Part shown: in pieces, positions 13,242 through 25,386 of the stretch
Layout of the letters: each line of letters opens with the position of its first letter
Numbering within the stretch: position 1 is the first letter of the stretch
NCBI GenBank assembly: GCA_910591455.2
Contig: OU342817.1
Span: 16,791,915 to 16,855,914 of the forward strand
Origin: Pholis gunnellus
Lineage: Eukaryota; Chordata; Actinopteri; Perciformes; Pholidae
DNA length: 64,000 nucleotides
Direction of reading: 5' to 3'
Position numbers and translations under genes: made by a program
The notes under the pieces: model-generated
The model's input: only the letters and a program-made list of their open reading frames with translations
The model's database searches: none
What the model was told of the DNA's origin: nothing

Positions 13242-13263
13242 ATCAATCAATCAATCAATCAAT
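13242..13263. repeat. (ATCA)n tetranucleotide repeat
   Basis: Five ATCA/CAAT units in the dpp6 intron. Confidence 0.9.
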
Positions 13264-16200
13264 GTCTGGTGGGAGGGCAATAGCCTAATATCTCATTTCC
13301 TCTGAACATCACTTGGCTGAATAAGGAAATTACCTCTCCACATGCATGTAACAGAGTGGATGTATTTACAGCCCGCCATAATCGCATCATTTTTGCACCA
13401 ATTTTCCATTTGGTATGAGCAGGACGTCAGCAGGACGTCAATGATTTCCCTTGATGCTGAGCTGAGCCAACCGAGGCAACAGCGTGTGTTTTTATTCACC
13501 CTGCTGACTGTGTCAGATTAAATGCCCCTGCTTTGCTTTCTGGTGGCCTGTCTTACATATTTGATCTTAAAGCTGTTCTCAAGACAGTCCATTATAGTAG
13601 GGCCGTAAATAGGTTACTCTCATGTGTACATCAAATGTGTATCAGTGTGCACGCAGGAATTGCACATTTCATAGAACTTCACTCTAGATAAGAGGCCAAA
13701 CTGTGAGAAAGAGATGTGAGGCAACGATACTGCGCGAGTGGAAGGAAACTGTGCATGCAGTTGCTCTACAAACAAATGGAAGTCGGTTAGTTATAATTTG
13801 CCCTGCTTAAGTAACACGGTCCACAGCATCAACAGCGGCTGTGACAAACCCTTAGCGCTGTAGCGTGAGCTACTTTGTGTCAAAACATGTAGCGTCATAA
13901 CTGGCATCTGAGCACAATACCCATATCTCTAGATTCAGCGTGACTTACCCTTTCCATGGATGTATTTATCTCTGATGTCCATCACTGAATTAACCTCACT
14001 TTGAAATCCTGTTCTTCGGGTATGAAAGTCATACTGTGACAGTCGTCTGTACATCCATGCATACATTGCAAACAAATACTGCTAATAGCTTATTCTGCAT
14101 ACTTTTAATGGTGCAATTGTGCCCGATTGTGAACCAATATAGGCTAAAAAAAACTCAAGTTGCAGCCCGCAGGTAACTCGAGGTAACGTTTCAAACTACT
14201 TCCTGTTCCCAGAGACCCCATTAGATGAGAACTCTAGTTCCAACGTTTAGATCGTTATTATCCCCCGAATAGCAGTAAGACAAGTAATGATAATAGGAGT
14301 GACAAAATATTAACATTAACTTTTTTATGTTGCACTTGGGGGACTTTGAAAACCCCTGCTCTAGATTGGATAGATAGTATATTAGATATATAGACAGATA
14401 GATAGATCCACTGTTATCAGAATGAGCATCTTATTCTTAACATAATCGTACCGGCCAAGGAAGTGTGTGCACATACAAGAAATTCTTTTTGCTGAAAGAG
14501 GTAAACATGAACACTGACTACTAAATATAGGCCTTTCCCATCAGGATCACAATGTTATATTGAACATGTCTAGAAATAATACCCATTGCTCGCTCTCTCA
14601 GAAACATCTCCCTCTCTCACTGTTTATCAAAATCTAATTATGCCTCACTGAAGGCCAAAGTCAATAGAGCTGTGCAGAGGAATACGTTAAGACTAAATTA
14701 CACCCCAACACTACATAACAACTCTTGGCTCATTTTGGGCCTTGTAGCAACGGTGGATTCAATTACTGTGCGCTGCAAGTCACGACACTTCATTACGATC
14801 GCGGCCCGCCGCATAGCATCAGAAAGCTTCCACAAATCCCCGAAGCAGTCGCTGAATTCAGTTCACTTCATATTTACTTGATGGTATGCCATGACAACCA
14901 GCTTCAACGCATACCGAGTCTCATGTAGTTTCCACAGTTCATGCACCATTGTTGTGAAAATTCCCCTATAAATTCCCATTACTGTAAATATTCGAGTACG
15001 GGCTCATTTCTAAAGTCTGTGCCCTGCGTAAAATTCAACTTTGTTATACTGCTTTCCAGGACTGAAACCGGCTGACCATGTAGCCTTTTGGAGCTGCCAT
15101 ATTATAATCTTCTACGGAGAATAAGTGCTGAATCTTCCAGTACATTATGGATGAAAGGAAGCTATGTACTGAGCCCAAATTGAAATGGCGCCAGATAAGT
15201 CACTGTGGAAATGGAGTTTAATTCAGGCTGATGTGGTAGAATAGACTGTGGCTATACGTTTGCAGGGAGCAGCAAACTACAACTGTGGATTGTGACAGCA
15301 GCCGACGATGGGGGAGAAGGGGGAGAATCGAGAGATCGGGAGATCGGGAGCGGAGAAGCTGAACAGGAGAGTCACTAAGAATTTATTTCCTCATGTGTGT
15401 TTGAGTGTGGATGGATAGTGTGTAATAAAACGAGGGCTGAAAAGGCGTTGGGATGAATGAAAGGAGGGAGCTCATCACATGTGAGGTCGTAATCTGAGCC
15501 ACTCTGCTTCCCACGCTTTCTTTTCATTCAGATATTAGCTGCATTATCTTTCTGGTGTTACAAATGAACGCCCCTTTGGGTCATTTAATATTCTTAGACA
15601 TCTCCAACCACTGAGAAAAGTGTTCTCTAAATGTTTCTCTGCTGGAGACACAAGCCGTTCCTTTTAACTCTAACAACCGCCATCAGATTGTGTCTGTTCT
15701 TACATTTTACATCTCTTTGATTTGCTGGAGAACAACAAAGGTTATCCTCAACTTCTGCTCTTCCTCAATCCTGCTTGCAGTCCTATTTGCATGCAAGAAG
15801 GAACGCAGCAAAAAAAGTCAGCATTGAGCAATTAGCTGGCCTCAAAGAAAACGGAGTGATTTTCACGTAAACAAAGAGTAAACAGAAGATGTTTAAATTC
15901 AGAACATGCCGAAGAGGAATGAAAACCGATCATCTGGAATTCCAGATATCTCTGGCATCAGCGCATAAATACTTCCAACTGTTTCCCCACCATGGCCAGA
16001 ACTCATTAGATGGCAACACATCACAAAGAATAACAATGAGGCACTAAGCATTCTCCACAGCATATGTAAGCAAACCATTCATTAGAAGTCAGCACTTGAA
16101 ATAAAATTAAGCGGGACGCGTTTGTCCATCAAGATCACCAGAAGAGACGCCGAGAACCCGCCGCCGCCGCCACCGCCACCCCACCCAACCGCCACCCTTT

Positions 16201-16831
16201 CCTGCTTGTCCAGTTGTTATCAAACACAGCCAGCAGCCTTTTTTCTGTCAGGAGCAGGAGACTCTACCCATAAACACAGACATTCCCCCACAGCGTGCCG
16301 TGCATGCTAAAGAGGGCCCTTACCCTTCTGGAAGGAGTGCTGGTGTCTATCTTCAGCTGGGTGGCTATGAAGACTGACATGGTGGCGAAAAAGTGCCACT
16401 TGCTTTCCCTCCTCGCTGTGCGCTCACACCTTTGTGCTGTGAAGTTGAGGCTGCTGGAGGCGCCTGAGAAGTGCCCCCCCCCCCGCACCTCCCCTCCAGC
16501 TACAGGAGAGGATAACCCGGGGGTCCAAGAGCCCGACCAAAAACGCCTCCCTCTCTCCTCACCGGGTGAATCCATCACACAGACACCTCCACTGGGGGAG
16601 GGCATCTCCACTGCTCAGGCTGTTCCAAACACTACTTATCTCTCCCGTCCTTACTCCCTCCCTCCCTCCCTGGCTCCCTCCCTGTCTCACACATGCTTCA
16701 ACTGAGTTTTCTCAGCGAAGATGGAGAGTGTAAGTAAATAAGACACACAGTGTATATATAAACAATAAACACAAATTGTTTCTCAACATATGCAGCACCA
16801 ATACTGCCTGCGAGGCATTTTTTCCCTTTAA

Positions 16832-16906
16832 GTGTCTGTGTGTGTGTGTGTGTGTGTGTCTGTCTGTCTGTCTGTCGGTGTGTGTGTATGTGTGTGTGTC
16901 TGTCTC
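16832..16906. repeat. Compound (GT)n/(CTGT)n microsatellite
   Basis: GT repeats, then four CTGT units, then GT repeats again with TATG and TCTG interruptions. Confidence 0.9.
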
Positions 16907-17850
16907 AGTGGTGAGCCGTCAGGGCCAGCTGAGCCTTCTCTGCTGGCCTAAACAGAATCACAAAGTTATAGCTATTTTATCATTTCATAATTTTTCACAA
17001 ATACACTACATGTATTATAATTTTTTTCCCCATTAGCTTATTTCCTCATTGCACAGCTCCTGTCTTCCTCTGTTGCTCTGCTTCCAGCCTGCAGCGCTGC
17101 TTCAACACAGCTTGTTTTAAGGAGAGCTTTTATCCAATCAGATTCAGCCCCTATGTCTCTATGTAAGGAGAGATGCCCAAGGTCCTCTAGGTAGACTTTG
17201 CAGTTTAAGTCAATGGGGACGATATTGTTGATTGTCATAGTCTTCAACCAATCAGATCTTTAGTTTGACATGTTGGGCGTATTCTTTGACGTGCGATGCT
17301 ACCGAGGTACCTGCTAAGTACATCAGCATTAACGTGCGCCATGGTTGGTCAGTGGGCGTACGTGCGACTAATGTGAAATTTAAGGAAGCTGGCAAAAGTT
17401 AGTTGGAGTAGTAAGAGTTCAAATTGAAAGATATGGAAGAAATTGTAAAATTTTTAGGGTTTTGCTTGGTGTAGTTTATTTATTTGTATGAACGGTGTTC
17501 CTGGCTGACAGCGTCGCACATTTTATGGCTGGGAATGTGTTTCATTTGAACTGAGCGTCTTGGTGTTTGGAGCTATGCTATGCTAACCTGAGGACGCCAT
17601 AGCATGGCAGGACACTACGGCGCTTTTGAAAACTTTTGGAGAAACCCGAGTGGATCTACAAATCAACGAACACGTTCGCAGGGAAACGGAGCTCCACAAC
17701 CGCGGTCCGCCCGTGGCCGGTCCGATTCGTCCATGAATTGAGATGGAATTCTTCCTGGAACTGAAACGATGTAGTGGGATTAAACTCTTTGTCAACAAAG
17801 AAAGGAGGATGGACTTTGTCTTTAAGTGAACAGCATTCGGTAAGTGACAA
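16907..17850. mobile_element. Possible diverged transposon remnant
   Basis: A block starting CAGTGGTGAGCCGTCAGGGC immediately follows a microsatellite. It contains a GC-rich core at about 17585-17730 that contrasts with AT-rich flanks. The left sequence and the patches with CCAATCAGATC and GTGGGCGTACGTGCG look like dispersed fish repeats I have seen. The frames in the core are broken and I recognise no transposase motif. No target duplication could be established, so this call is tentative. Confidence 0.25.
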
Positions 17851-18295
17851 ACTGCGTTTGTATTTTACACCTGCAGTAACAATATTTGAATGGCTCGTGC
17901 TCTTGTGTGGTGGAATGCATGGATCCGCTGCAGGTCTGCTGGATTGATGTGTCATGCTTTGTTGTCATATAAATACATGTGAGTGGTTCTTATGACTTTG
18001 TTGTTGTCATTGTTGATTTGACTATGCATTGTCCGTTAATGACGCAGTGTTCCGTCATGCACGGATTCATGTATCTGCACCGTAACTGTAGTAGGACAGC
18101 ACAGAAGGCTGTCTGTGTGTCTGTCTGTCTGCATGTGTGTGTCTGTCTGTGTGGTTTTTTTTTCATTTTGAGTGTGTGCTCATATTACTAAGAAATGGAT
18201 CAATTCAGTCCTCTGTGCAGCTGGGTTGTGATTAGGCCCAAGTAATATTTATGCTGCCTGTCTTCTACATCGTAAAATACAACACCCCCACCCAC

Positions 18296-18346
18296 TCACA
18301 CACACACACACACACACACACAATCACACACACACACACACACACA

Positions 18347-18378
<32 letters not shown>
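18296..18378. repeat. (CA)n microsatellite, interrupted
   Basis: About 80 bases of CA repeat with CAAT and AAGC interruptions. Confidence 0.95.
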
Positions 18379-18379
<1 letters not shown>

Positions 18380-18708
18380 CAAGCCATGCTAACAGGACAG
18401 AAGCCTGGCACAAGCCACACAGCTGCTTTTATTTATGTAGCGTTTGAGCCTTGTGTATTGAATCCCAGGGCTGAAACAGCGTAAGCAGTTTATTTAACCA
18501 GACCAACGGGATAGAGGGAATGAAATGGCTTTTATAGAACTGGAAGTAGTCATATTTTTTCAATGGAAATCACAACCGTCCTCTCCATTCTTAATCCAAT
18601 CTGCCCAAGTGAAAATGACAAAAGCCTGAGGCAAGAAGCACCGTACCTGGAGAAGACCAGCACAGAGGACGCATTCATAACTCATTCAGGAGCAGTGAAT
18701 CACAGGGC

Positions 18709-18737
<29 letters not shown>
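18709..18737. repeat. (CA)n microsatellite
   Basis: About 14 CA units, uninterrupted. Confidence 0.95.
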
Positions 18738-18739
<2 letters not shown>

Positions 18740-20399
18740 TCAAACCCCGTTCAGGTGCGGACTCGGGAGCTGAATCATGGCTCATATTGATGCTGATGTC
18801 CAGCATTTTGCCCGTGTGTGAAATCAAGATGCTGAGGCAATGTGAACATTCAAGCGGCGCAGGGTCGTTAAGGCCCCATGACATTGCAGAACAGTGCCTC
18901 AAGCCGGTGGCTTATTTAACAAGCATGGGAAAAAATGTGCAACACTCCAATGTGACCTAGCCAAATATTCTTGAGAGCGAAGTGAATAAAATAAAGGTGT
19001 GACGCCTGTGTTCTTATTTCACGGACAGCGGCATATTCTACAATCCTTCATAAATACTTCTATTCAAAGTCAGATTGATTTCTTTCTGACCATGACTCAT
19101 TGGCTCGTTTAAAGAGGGATTCCTCCCCCTGCAATTGCAGCAGTTTGTCACTAATGACTGCCGGGCCTCAGCTCATATTATACCTGTTTGATTTGCACAC
19201 AGACACCAAACTCAGGATGAGAGCAGCAGTTGATGAAGAGCTGCACGTAGTTGCAGGTAGGCAGTGTAATCACAGAACATGAGACGATAAAAGTTTAAAT
19301 TAAAAAACACAAGAACTAAAGGAAACAGCTGCACGCTTAAAGGTTTTTCTTTTTTCCATGTTAATCAGGCCAGCATGTAAAGCCATACGCTACACCGAGG
19401 ATAGAGCTTAAGTTCATATTTGCATGCACACCACAGGAGACAAGGTTTCATCTGAGAGAATAATTGCTCCAGTGACTGTACCGGGGAATAATAAAGTCAT
19501 TTGAGTTAATACAAGACTTGGTGGTTGTAGTTACAGCCATTGCTGCTAACGAGCTGATTTTGTGCCGTGACATTTCCCCGGGGTCCTTTAAAGAAGCCCC
19601 TGATTGGTCATCTTCCGTATTCATTTTTGTCACATTTACAGCCATGACATACACTCCGATGTTTATGAACATTGCTGGCTCTCGGTAAGTCAATGTAATT
19701 GCAATTAGTGCAGAAGGTCATCGCCGTTTCTGTTGTAAAGCACAAAGGTGACGCGCTGTTCCATCATCCCGACAGACGATTAACAATGTGCATGCTTTCA
19801 TTGTTTTTTTTTACTTGTTTACTGAGACTCACTTCTTCCGTTTGTCACCCCCCCACTGATTGTTGCAGAGCGTGAGCCGGCGTTAAAGCCTTCTAAGAGC
19901 TGATGTCAAAACGAAATCATTAATTAAGTGCGTGCAATACAACGATGGCACAGACAAATTGAAGACATATTAGTTTGTATTAGTACTTAAAAAATCCCAG
20001 CGACAGTGTGCGTTTTGGTCTTATTAAATCACACATACCAGTTTCAGAGAAACACTATATGGCTCTCTAGATCCAGAGAGAAGGCTGGATTTATCACCAG
20101 AGGGAAAATGAAATCATCAGTTTAGGTTTTGGCTTATCTAAGAGTGACTGCAGCAGCTGAATTCAATTGATAAATCATAAACAGATCAATAAACAAGGTT
20201 GGTAAATACCAAACAGCTCTTTGTGGATTGCAAGAAGCAAATCATCCCTAATAATGTATTCCTCTTACTTTCTTTCTTCTTTTTTTTTACTGTCAGCAGC
20301 AATGTTTTCCACACTGCTACAAAGATTAACTTGCCAACCTCATAGGAATAACATCCAAATCCAGATGGACATTCAAAGGGTTTGTGTGACTGTGTGCAC

Positions 20400-20509
<110 letters not shown>

Positions 20510-23500
20510 AATGTGTATTAGTGTGTCTTTGTGTGTGTTACTGGGCAGCATGACAGATTTAATCAAAACTCACTTCACAACTTAATGCCCCATGAGGCCG
20601 GGCAAACCTTTCCCGCTTTCTGGCCTTAGCCCCGGCTCTGATCTTGACCTTCAGCCAGACCACAGCACCTATCGCCGGCTAATCAACTCAAAGGCCACAA
20701 GCATCCTCCACCAGCGCTCCTCCCTGTGGATCCTCAGATTCACATTGCTGTACTTGGTATGCCTCTCAGACCAGCGCCTCCTTGAGCTCAGGGAAGGGCG
20801 GCGGTGCAAAGGTGTGAATAGAGAACACAACGCTGTTTTTTTTGCAGAATGGGAATGAGTCCAGGAATTCGTGCCTATCTTTCCACGGTGCGTGTCTTTA
20901 TCAGCGAGACGCAAGCAGCTTCTACACGCAGAGTTATATCGGGTCATCTGCTGCGGGTGACGGCTACAGATGAACCCTGCGCCTGGTGGGAGCAATGCAA
21001 GAGCATGATAGCACCCACGGATGAAGAGCTGGCGGTGCTCGCCGGTGGCCAGGAAAAGCTTTCTTATACACGGTTCTCATTTACAGCAAACCTTCCCTGG
21101 AGAGCCAAACCCACGGCACAGCAGTTAACGGTGACAAATGACTGCTGTTGAATGGCGTTGTCCCTTGCCGCCGGCCGTCCCTCGTTGTTTCTCCGTCTCC
21201 GGATTTCATTTCATCAAACAATGTGCCATTGTTCACCACCGCATTACCACTCTGAATGCGGCCATCGGATAAAATAAACAGATGGTATCGAGATGTGCGC
21301 CGGGTAGCACGAAAAGCACGGAAAGTGAAAGTCATTTTGCACCGGCTAATAATGGCTGTGGGCAGCAATACAAACATTTTAAGCAGGCGATTCAAAGCAC
21401 AATGGTTTGAATGCAGGAATACAGAGGGCTCACTAGATGAATACAGAATGCTTTTGAAAGGCATTTCATCCGCACGTATTCCTGCTGCATACAAATCGTC
21501 TCGGTGAAAGTTCGTCTGTACGAGTCTACTCAAGGGAACCAGCAGATCCTTGAAAACATACTTTCAAATAACCTCTCGAAACTAAACCCGATCAAACGGA
21601 TCAAAGTTATGATCATGTTCCATGGAAACATACTTGTATGATAGCCTAACGTGCAACATGACCCCCAGATTTATACAAACAAGTTGAGCTGGGCCTGAAC
21701 ATTACAGACACTAACTGAGACTTGTTTGCAGAGGGTGAAACAATACCGTTCGTATCTTGGAAAATAGGGAGCTCTGTCAGCCGTCTGACTGCCTCTCAGC
21801 CTCTCCCAGTGAATGCAAATGATGGAAGGCTACTCTCAGGAGAAAGGTACTGGCCTTGAAAACGTCAGGCAACACCAGAGGCAGCCAGCACAACAGATGA
21901 GACACCGTTAGGCAAAACACAAAGTGTGTTTTCTGCTATTTCTGGGCCACGTCTGAATGTGATTATAAGATGCTGAGTACTCTTTCCATTCCGATTGACA
22001 TGTTTTTAGAATTGTGGATCCTTGTGTTCGTGTGTCCTAAACCACTACAAGATACTAGAAGCAGAACGCATGCAGGTCCATGTACTTCTCTTTCTGCAGA
22101 GCACATTTGAATGTTGGGATTTGTGAATCCTCTCGGGTGTCACAACCTAATCTCTACAGAAAAAACATTAAAAAAAAGATTTCACCACAGAAGCAGCAAC
22201 AGCTGACAACAAACATGGCAAGGAGCTTAATAATGCAGTACAGTTGTGGACGACAGTAATCAACACCGTAATGTGGCGACACCATCAAAAGGCTGGAAAA
22301 AAACATGATAGAAATGTTTTGCATGTAGAATATACCTGCATTTTAGTGCATTGTATATTACATTTAATGTTCTGGTAAGAGACACTAAATCCAAATAATT
22401 GTTTGAGCTTTGTGTGGTGGATCTCCCAAAATAAACTACATCTTCTTTCTTATTATTCCTATTATCAGGCCTGAAATCCCCTTACTGAAAAGGTATGATT
22501 ACAAGAGATATGCAGTGGTTTTATTGAAAGATTCGCTGGGATTAAAAGCTTGAAACATCATAACTGCAGTTACTGATGACCTTTGATTTTTGACACTTGT
22601 CTGTGAAGGGCAGTGTCTGTGACTGGTTCACAGTTATCATTTCCTAAAGTAATGTCAAAATTGCTGTGATTACTAAATATACTTAACAAAGTAAAAAAAA
22701 ACAAGAGGAGGAAAAAGGGTCAAGAAGAAAATAGCAAAAAGAAAATAATGAGAGTGTATCCATTCGGCTAATAAGTTTCTATAAGTCAGAGCTCTCTCAT
22801 TCTCATGGCAGGATCATAATAACCAAATCGAGTGTAATGAGTTTCAGTGAAGACATTTCTGCATTTTCTACAATTTTGCTCTGTCCTCTGAGAGCAGTGG
22901 GCAGCTCGGATATCGACTGCCAGACTTAATGATTTCTTTTCTATGCAAATTGACAGCAGATTATATGGTAAAATGTAATAGGCTATGCCCGGGAGCCCTT
23001 AAGGAGTCGAACTCTGGTCACAGAAACTTTACTCTTCGGGGCCTTTGGGCCATCGAGCTGTAGAGTAAGTGGAGTCAGCAAAACTCTGGGATGTACAGAG
23101 GCAGAGCTTCTCATCGCAAGTGGTGAAATTAGTTGATCAGACTGGGGGGCTTGTGAAATCTAAATAATAAGAGAAATATCTGTCAGGATGCCGAGAAAAT
23201 AAAAATAATTTTGGCAAGGAAGCTTGATCTGGAGTCAGTGTGTGACTTTGTGCCTCCAGCAGAGGGCAAACTAACTCTAGCATCGGTTCAACAGAAGTCA
23301 TGGGATGATACCAAGAGTCAGTCAAAGGCTTATCTCATTTATTTCAATCCGTAGCACTGACAAGTGAAATGAGTGAATCGTCATGGAAAGCCACCGCACA
23401 TCCACGTTGGACAAGACTGGATGAAACACTGTCACATCAAACACAACTTAAAAATAGCCAACTACAGCCTGCAATCTGGAAACATTTTTGGGGGTCACAT

Positions 23501-24496
23501 GCCCCCTAGAGGCAGACAGATTTGTCACATTCTCAATATTTCACGGCTCCTCATCAGAGTACCACATGCAGGGAAACTGATTCATGCGTCAACATATTTG
23601 TTTATCTCCTACTGAAAACCACAATCGATGTGTCCTCCTGTGTAATTCAAGTTAACTATGGATCTTTTATTTGAGTGTTGCTCAGAAAAGGCATTATGGG
23701 AGTGCTATTGCTGGGGCATTGGCCTACTAAAGAATATATGTTTCCCCACCTTATGGGTTGATTTGTGATGGTTTCTTTGTGAGAATATTGAAAAGGGCAA
23801 TCCATCCACGTAATTACTTAAAGTTAAAGTTAAGTAAATGAAACAAATATCAAGTCAGAGCTGTGAGGGAATATAAAATAACCAGACTCTTATCAGGACA
23901 ACCTAATTGGGTTTGCTGCACATGGAGGAGCTGTGGACAGACACTCCATTTAGCGCAAGAACTTCGCAAACAAGTATCTTATCAAATGATTTGGTCTATC
24001 GAGTCTTAACTCCTAAAAACAAGTGGAAAACTACCAACGAAAGGACATCTTGGAGTGCCTTTGCCTCTATACAAGCAGAGGGTTGTTGCAAAACAGTGGC
24101 ACTTGTTTCCAGACAATCCCTAATTTAAGTGATCCTGCACTTGAATAAATGCGTATCAAATAAAAATGACTGAATATGACGCCGGAGTGAGCCACAGAGG
24201 GGAAACGGAATCTGATCTTTAAAAAGTTACAGTTTGAGATTAATGTAAAAAAAAAAGACCCGGCAGACAGCAACATCTCTACGGCACGTAACACCTCTCT
24301 GGTCGTCTCCTGCTGCTGAGGGTGATGAGTCTGCAGCAAAAGGACACGAAATTGTCTCCTCGCGCGCCAGCTGTGCGCCTTCAAAAGTAGCCTACACACT
24401 CCAACGAAGGTGAATTCTACGCCTGGTGGTTAGAAAAGACATGCCGGCAGAATGTGAACAAGAGGTGGAAATGAGGAGGCTTCAAATACAAATTAC

Positions 24497-24553
24497 CTTC
24501 TCTCCCTTGGTGGATCCCCTGCGGTAGTTTCCTGCACCTGCGGACGAGTTCAT
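24497..24553 (-). CDS. dpp6: Probable distal alternative 5' coding exon of dpp6
   Basis: The minus strand reads ATG followed by 18 codons: MNSSAGAGNYRRGSTKGEK, then donor GTAATT (24491-24496). The exon ends in phase 0, as the long-isoform exon does, so it could join the same second exon. It lies upstream of the long exon on the same strand, which fits the known vertebrate arrangement of dpp6 with several alternative first exons spread over a large 5' region. The basic, Gly/Ser-rich composition suits a short cytoplasmic tail. I cannot confidently match the peptide to a named isoform from memory. On its minus-strand 5' side an acceptor-like TTTGTCTTGCAG ends 8 bases before the ATG (exon would then be 24497-24561), so it may be a second exon preceded by an untranslated one. 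Confidence 0.6.
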
Positions 24554-24900
24554 GGTCTAGTCTGCAAGACAAACGCATTCACCTGAAGCACACTGGACAA
24601 TCCACTTTGCTCTCTCTCTTGCTCTCTCTCCCGCTCACGCGCCCCCCCCCCCCCCTGAGCACAGCACGCACGCACCCGTATCTACGCTTTTTTTCCTAGT
24701 AACCAGCAAGTTGAAAAAGCCACGCATATGGCGACACATGCTCACTGATAATTGCATGCGACGGAACCCCAGCTATTCCAGCAACGACCCACCTGTAGCA
24801 ATGCTGCTTCAAAGCGCCGTCCAATGGAGAATCAAAGCGCCTGAGGCGCAGCCTCTCTCTACAGCTGTTACAGTGGGCGCCTTCTGCCTCGGCAAGTGAG
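24554..24900 (-). promoter_or_regulatory. dpp6: Possible leader or promoter of distal dpp6 exon
   Basis: Upstream of the short exon lies a CT-rich stretch (24608-24632), a run of 14 C (24642-24655) and a CpG-bearing segment through about 24900. The position and composition fit a promoter for the distal dpp6 transcript. The CT-rich strand would read as a purine-rich GA tract in the transcript. No TATA box or clear start site can be assigned. Confidence 0.3.
24642..24655. repeat. C14 homopolymer
   Basis: A run of 14 C close upstream (minus strand) of the distal dpp6 exon. Confidence 0.9.
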
Positions 24901-25367
24901 ACAGATGATCCGCGGAAAGTTTCCTCCCGATGGCAAGTTACTAGAGGAGTTTATTTTAGAATGCTTTGCAGTAAATGAGCAGGTCCGTGTTCAGAATGAT
25001 AAAAAAAAAAAACAACAACAACTACGCATTCACAAAGAAAGGGAGGAAAAGAGAAGCGAAGCTGTTCCCAGGAGCGAGGATCCACTGCAATCCTCAAAGT
25101 GTCCACTTTTAACTGTGCAGTTTGAATCCCCTAGTTGAATCGGAGTCTGCACTGGCCGTATCATCTGTACCTTTTTTGAAACGTTCACGCCCCATCTAGT
25201 AAGCCCATAGGCTATATGTCGCCATATTGTGACGAGTCATAAAGGCGCTTTTGTTGGGGGCAAATAGCAACATATATGGCTTGTGCTTATCTGGACTTAT
25301 CTGGACAACTCATTTATGATTTGTTTCTCTGATCCCGTTTTAAGCTGGACAACCTGCGCGTCACGTG

Positions 25368-25386
25368 CCCCCCCCCCCCCCCCCCC
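25368..25386. repeat. C19 homopolymer
   Basis: A pure run of 19 C in intergenic DNA, preceded by CACGTG. Confidence 0.9.

Noticed and set aside
16264..16705. Overlapping 115- and 136-codon frames on opposite strands
   Set aside because: Both follow from a locally GC-rich Pro/Ser stretch; no homology that I recognise and no splice signals that join them to dpp6.
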